From assembly GCA_026786125.1 (NCBI GenBank), contig JAJAYU010000096.1:1-8504 (forward strand): a stretch of DNA of 8,504 nt. Reading direction: 5' to 3'. The notes under the pieces were generated by a model. It did not search any database. It was given only the letters and a program-made list of their open reading frames with translations, and had not been told where the DNA came from. Positions within the stretch are counted from its first letter, which is position 1, and each line of letters begins with the position of its first letter. The stretch comes from Chamaesiphon sp. GTDB taxonomy: Bacteria > Cyanobacteriota > Cyanobacteriia > Cyanobacteriales > Chamaesiphonaceae. Made by a program: the position numbers and the translations under genes. This document shows, one piece after another, positions 5,711 through 8,504 of the stretch.

Positions 5711-7545
5711 AAATTCTATTAATAGAAGATGATGATGCTTTAATCGCACTATTAACTCGGAGCCTGAGTTCTCAACATCATATTGTTGATGTAGTCAAAG
5801 ATGGTGAAATGGGTTGGACTTATGCATCTACCTTTGATTATGATACGATCGTCTTAGATATTATGCTGCCCAAATTGGATGGGATTAGTCTCTGCAAAAA
5901 GTTACGGGGGGCTGGTTATACAACACCAATTTTGCTGTTAACGTCCCAATATAATACCACTATCAAAGTTCAAGGTTTAGATGCGGGAGCGGATGATTAT
6001 GTAGTTAAACCTTTCGATATTGCCGAACTGACAGCGCGAGTGCGTGCGCTATTGAGGCGAGGTAGTACAAATCCTTTGCCGCTATTAAGTTGGGGCGATC
6101 TAATGCTCAATCCGATTAGTTGTGAAGTCAATTATAATGGGCAAGCATTAACTCTAACTACTAAAGAATACGATCTATTAGAACTATTTCTAAGAGATAG
6201 TTATCGCGTTTTTAGTAATGACGAAATTATCGATAGGTTGTGGTCATCTGATGATTTTCCAGCAGAAGCAACTGTTCGATCACATTTACGGAGACTTCGC
6301 CACAAACTCCAATCTGCTGGCGCGCCCCATGATTTTATTGGGACTATTCATGGACGAGGTTATTATCTCACATCGTCACAGAATTCACCTCAGTCACTAA
6401 TTTCCTCTAATGATAATTCGCAGCCAATACATTCGCATCAACAACAAACAGAATATTTAGCCTTCCTTCAAGAAACATGGGTACAGACAAAACCTCAATG
6501 CCTAGAAATTTTAAGCAAAATTGCGGCGATAGTCGATCAATTATTATTAGAAACATGCACATATCCCGAACAACAACAAGCACACCAAAAAGCTCATAAA
6601 CTAGTAGGAACATTGGGAGTGTTTTCCTTGACTTCAGCGATGAACATCGCCCGTCAGATGGAAAGATTATTAAATCGATCAATCTTATTATCTCCTACTG
6701 AATCATTAACATTACAAACTTATCTCAGCGAACTATTTAGGGATATAGAAGTAAATTCGCCTAGTCAAAAAATAGATAGCCCCCATCCAGGTTTATCCTT
6801 ATTATTACTCATCGATATCGATCAGAACTCAATCCAATCCTTAACAGATATCGCTGACAATCACGGCTATCGCACGATCTCATTATCAACGATTGAGGCT
6901 GCCGATCGATATCTTTTCAGCAACTCCAATCCTAATTTACCCGCTTTAATACTAGTCAATCTGCGAGAATCTAGCTCTATATTAGGCTTTCTCCATAACG
7001 TTCATTTGCGTTTGTACGATCAAGCTATATTAGTATTGAGTGATCGCGATGAATTAATTGATCGATTAGCCGTAGTCAGACATGGAGGGAAATTCCTTTG
7101 TACAGCTAATCTAACAACCGAGCAAATTTTCACCACTGCAGTATCTCTAATTCCATTAATTACCACCACTCCAAAAGTAATGGTAGTCGATGATGATCTC
7201 GATTGGCTCCGCACCGTCCCCAAATTATTACAACCGTGGGGGCTGAAAATAACTACCCTCGCCGATCCGCAACAGTTTTGGAACGTATTACAATCAGTGC
7301 AACCCGACGCGCTAGTTTTGGACATCCAAATGCCCGAAATCAACGGCTTAGAACTCTGCCAAGTCCTGCGTAGTGATCCCAACTGGCAACGATTGCCAAT
7401 TTTGTTTCTGAGTGTCAGCAAAGACTCGATCTCACAGCAAGAAGCATTTAATGTCGGTGCAGATGATTATTTATGCAAGCCGATGATGGGCGGCGAACTC
7501 GCCCAGCGAATCCGCCATCGCTTGGCGCGACTTCAATTCAGTTGA
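5707..7545 (+). CDS. Multi-domain response regulator: REC, OmpR-type wHTH, Hpt, degenerate REC, REC
   Basis: From the ATG at 5707 the product has 612 residues. REC1 (1-120) has Glu7/Asp8/Asp9, phospho-acceptor Asp51, Thr79 and Lys101. An OmpR/PhoB winged helix follows (about 125-223; TTKEYDLLELF, TVRSHLRRLRHKL, IGTIHGRGYYL). After a Gln/Ser/His-rich linker comes an Hpt domain (about 245-350) with AHKLVG, phospho-His297. Residues about 363-480 look like a receiver that has lost its chemistry: Asn418 sits at the acceptor position and there is no Lys-Pro. REC3 (488-608) is intact, with Asp495/Asp496, Asp539, Ser569 and Lys591. Similar proteins in cyanobacteria are annotated as multi-component winged-helix regulators. 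The upstream in-frame ATG at 5671 lies in the VOC gene and is rejected because MKILLIEDD is the normal start. A GGGAAA stretch (5700-5705) may serve as ribosome binding site. The ATGA overlap implies translational coupling. DNA targets are unknown. Confidence 0.92.
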   Translation: MKILLIEDDDALIALLTRSLSSQHHIVDVVKDGEMGWTYASTFDYDTIVLDIMLPKLDGISLCKKLRGAGYTTPILLLTSQYNTTIKVQGLDAGADDYVVKPFDIAELTARVRALLRRGSTNPLPLLSWGDLMLNPISCEVNYNGQALTLTTKEYDLLELFLRDSYRVFSNDEIIDRLWSSDDFPAEATVRSHLRRLRHKLQSAGAPHDFIGTIHGRGYYLTSSQNSPQSLISSNDNSQPIHSHQQQTEYLAFLQETWVQTKPQCLEILSKIAAIVDQLLLETCTYPEQQQAHQKAHKLVGTLGVFSLTSAMNIARQMERLLNRSILLSPTESLTLQTYLSELFRDIEVNSPSQKIDSPHPGLSLLLLIDIDQNSIQSLTDIADNHGYRTISLSTIEAADRYLFSNSNPNLPALILVNLRESSSILGFLHNVHLRLYDQAILVLSDRDELIDRLAVVRHGGKFLCTANLTTEQIFTTAVSLIPLITTTPKVMVVDDDLDWLRTVPKLLQPWGLKITTLADPQQFWNVLQSVQPDALVLDIQMPEINGLELCQVLRSDPNWQRLPILFLSVSKDSISQQEAFNVGADDYLCKPMMGGELAQRIRHRLARLQFS

Positions 7546-7555
7546 AAATTGGAAG

Positions 7556-7617
7556 CTATCACTATCAACTATTCTGATCCGGAGAGGCTCCGCCAACAAT
7601 TATCAATTATCAATTAA
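7556..7617. repeat. Second tandem-repeat element with hairpin core
   Basis: Nearly three tandem CAATTAT heptamers (7597-7617) lie on one side of a GC-rich hairpin, and CTATCA/CTATCAA units (7556-7573) on the other. This repeats the theme of the 854-988 element with different sequence. It fills the gap between two convergent genes and reaches to within one base of the pcyA stop. Confidence 0.6.
7580..7592. terminator. Hairpin between convergent genes, possible bidirectional terminator
   Basis: CGGAG (7580-7584) pairs with CTCCG (7588-7592) around an AGG loop. It sits midway between the stop codons of the multi-domain regulator and pcyA, where both transcripts should end. No T-run follows closely on either strand, so termination is only suggested. 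Confidence 0.3.
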
Positions 7618-7618
7618 T

Positions 7619-8362
7619 TTAACAAGCCACAACTTCGGTAGCATAATCAAATAACATTGTAGTCATATATCGATCGGCCCATTCAGTCCCGAAGGATTTT
7701 TCCAACACGCGGCGGGTTTTATCATTCTGCTGTTGTCGATCGCAATAATACTTCTGTCCTGCTAAAATAGTCGCAATTTCTGGCGCAGAGGTAGCTGGCT
7801 GAGTTTGGCTGGCAACTTGGCAATGAATTGATAGCATCGATAGCACATACTCCAGAAACGCTGCTTCCTCCGTTGCATCTGTCGGACGGATAAATAAGCA
7901 ATAATCAGAGAAAATATCGCCCCAGGCTGGTAATTCCCGCACTTGGGAGAAGTTGGCAGCGGGTAATTCAAACAAGGCGCGTTGGTAGCTCACAGGTAGC
8001 GATCGATCGCGATTCACTGGCGACAAATCAACAATTGCGGCACTGATGGTACCTCTCCCACAGACAATATCCGCCCCGAAAATCGGCAAATCGTAATCTG
8101 GATTGGGAAACATCACACAGTGAAGGATGTCTAAGTTTTTGCCAACTTGTGCAAGTTCCAGGTGGATTTTCCGAAATTGGGAGGTTTGGTGACAGCGATT
8201 TTCGATCACGAGGCGTTCGCCTTCGAGGCACCCTTCGACATAGCCGAGATCGTGGGGAATTTGATAGGGTGACAGGCTCAGATGTTCTTGCCAGGTACTT
8301 TCGATCCGATCTGCTAATTGTCGGATGAGGGGATGTTGTTGATCACGTAATGATGTAGACAT
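7619..8362 (-). CDS. pcyA: Phycocyanobilin:ferredoxin oxidoreductase
   Basis: PcyA is a cytosolic ferredoxin-dependent bilin reductase that converts biliverdin IX-alpha to phycocyanobilin by a four-electron reduction, supplying chromophore for phycobiliproteins, phytochromes and cyanobacteriochromes. The 247-residue product has the family's length and core, including FRKIHLELAQVGKNLDILHC (63-82), VMFPNPDYDLPIFGADIV (83-100) and SAAIVDLSP (107-115). Relative to Synechocystis PcyA (offset of seven), the catalytic residues Glu76, His88 and Asp105 correspond to Glu69, His81 and Asp98, all conserved, so the enzyme should be active. The ATG at 8362 starts a normal N-terminus (MSTSLRDQQHPLIRQLADRI); no strong ribosome binding site precedes it, as is common in cyanobacteria. 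It is convergent with the two-component operon, 73 bases away. A 12-base palindrome lies within the gene. Confidence 0.96.
   Translation of the reverse strand: MSTSLRDQQHPLIRQLADRIESTWQEHLSLSPYQIPHDLGYVEGCLEGERLVIENRCHQTSQFRKIHLELAQVGKNLDILHCVMFPNPDYDLPIFGADIVCGRGTISAAIVDLSPVNRDRSLPVSYQRALFELPAANFSQVRELPAWGDIFSDYCLFIRPTDATEEAAFLEYVLSMLSIHCQVASQTQPATSAPEIATILAGQKYYCDRQQQNDKTRRVLEKSFGTEWADRYMTTMLFDYATEVVAC
7999..8010. repeat. Double HIP1-like palindrome GCGATCGATCGC
   Basis: This 12-base perfect palindrome inside pcyA is an extended version of the HIP1 octamer with an added GATC. It contributes two overlapping CGATCG cores. Similar CGATCG and GATCGATC sites recur through the window. Confidence 0.6.
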
Positions 8363-8504
8363 ATATTTTATTTTAATAATTCGTAATTAAGTTTCTTTAA
8401 GGAAAATTTGATTTAGATCGATCGTTAAATCATTGCACATCGATCGATAAAATTGCTACTTAGATCGATTTATTTGTCGAGACATATCCCCGGCTTCTTG
8501 AATA
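8363..8504. other. AT-rich region upstream of pcyA with ATCGATCG cluster; no gene called
   Basis: This stretch must hold the pcyA promoter on the minus strand, but no convincing -35/-10 pair stands out in the AT-rich sequence. Three related sites occur within 57 bases: TTAGATCGAT at 8413-8422 and again at 8460-8469, and the palindrome ATCGATCGAT at 8439-8448. They could be operator-like or simply part of the genome-wide GATCGATC bias. Short open frames touching the right edge (for example the minus-strand frame ending near 8477) are too short to assign. Confidence 0.4.

Noticed and set aside
7619..8362. Open frames on other frames of the pcyA, kinase and pseudouridine synthase regions
   Set aside because: They overlap strongly supported genes, encode no recognisable domain and have atypical composition, so they are treated as chance open frames.
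8478..8504. Tail of another gene at the right edge (minus-strand frame ending in a TAA near 8477)
   Set aside because: Only about ten codons are visible and none gives a recognisable family; it cannot be distinguished from chance.

Overview
The window comes from a cyanobacterium. It carries two genes found essentially only in bilin-making phototrophs: a CpcT-type phycobiliprotein lyase and pcyA, phycocyanobilin:ferredoxin oxidoreductase. It also contains a perfect HIP1 octamer (GCGATCGC), many CGATCG/GATCGATC-type sites and AT-rich heptameric intergenic repeats of a cyanobacterial kind. The high GATCGATC content would fit a Chamaesiphon-like freshwater lineage, but the genus cannot be settled from this sequence.

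Layout. Bases 1-213 (minus) hold the N-terminal half of a DUF309 protein that runs off the left edge. It is divergent from cpcT (267-863, plus). A hairpin-bearing inverted heptamer repeat (854-988) supplies the stop codon of cpcT and ends just before the probable TTG start of an RluE-like 23S rRNA pseudouridine synthase (991-1557, plus). A small putative lipoprotein follows (1617-2060, plus), convergent with a LysR-family regulator (2070-2951, minus).

A 118-base divergent promoter region then leads into a compact four-gene plus-strand unit. It encodes a soluble GAF-PAS histidine kinase (3070-4938), a single-domain receiver overlapping it by 11 bases (4928-5302), a VOC/glyoxalase-fold protein 12 bases further on (5315-5710), and a 612-residue regulator joined by an ATGA overlap (5707-7545). 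The last protein has the order receiver, OmpR-type winged helix, Hpt, degenerate receiver, receiver. A second repeat-plus-hairpin element (7556-7617) separates this unit from convergent pcyA (7619-8362, minus). The final 142 bases are AT-rich, with clustered ATCGATCG-type sites.

Working together (inference): the kinase, stand-alone receiver and Hpt/receiver-bearing DNA-binding protein contain every module of a His-Asp-His-Asp phosphorelay, apparently co-transcribed with a metabolite-type VOC protein. The kinase GAF domain resembles the cyanobacteriochrome class and keeps a cysteine at the canonical bilin position, but lacks the usual following histidine. With pcyA next door, light or bilin sensing is possible but unproven. 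The other genes look like ordinary chromosomal functions.
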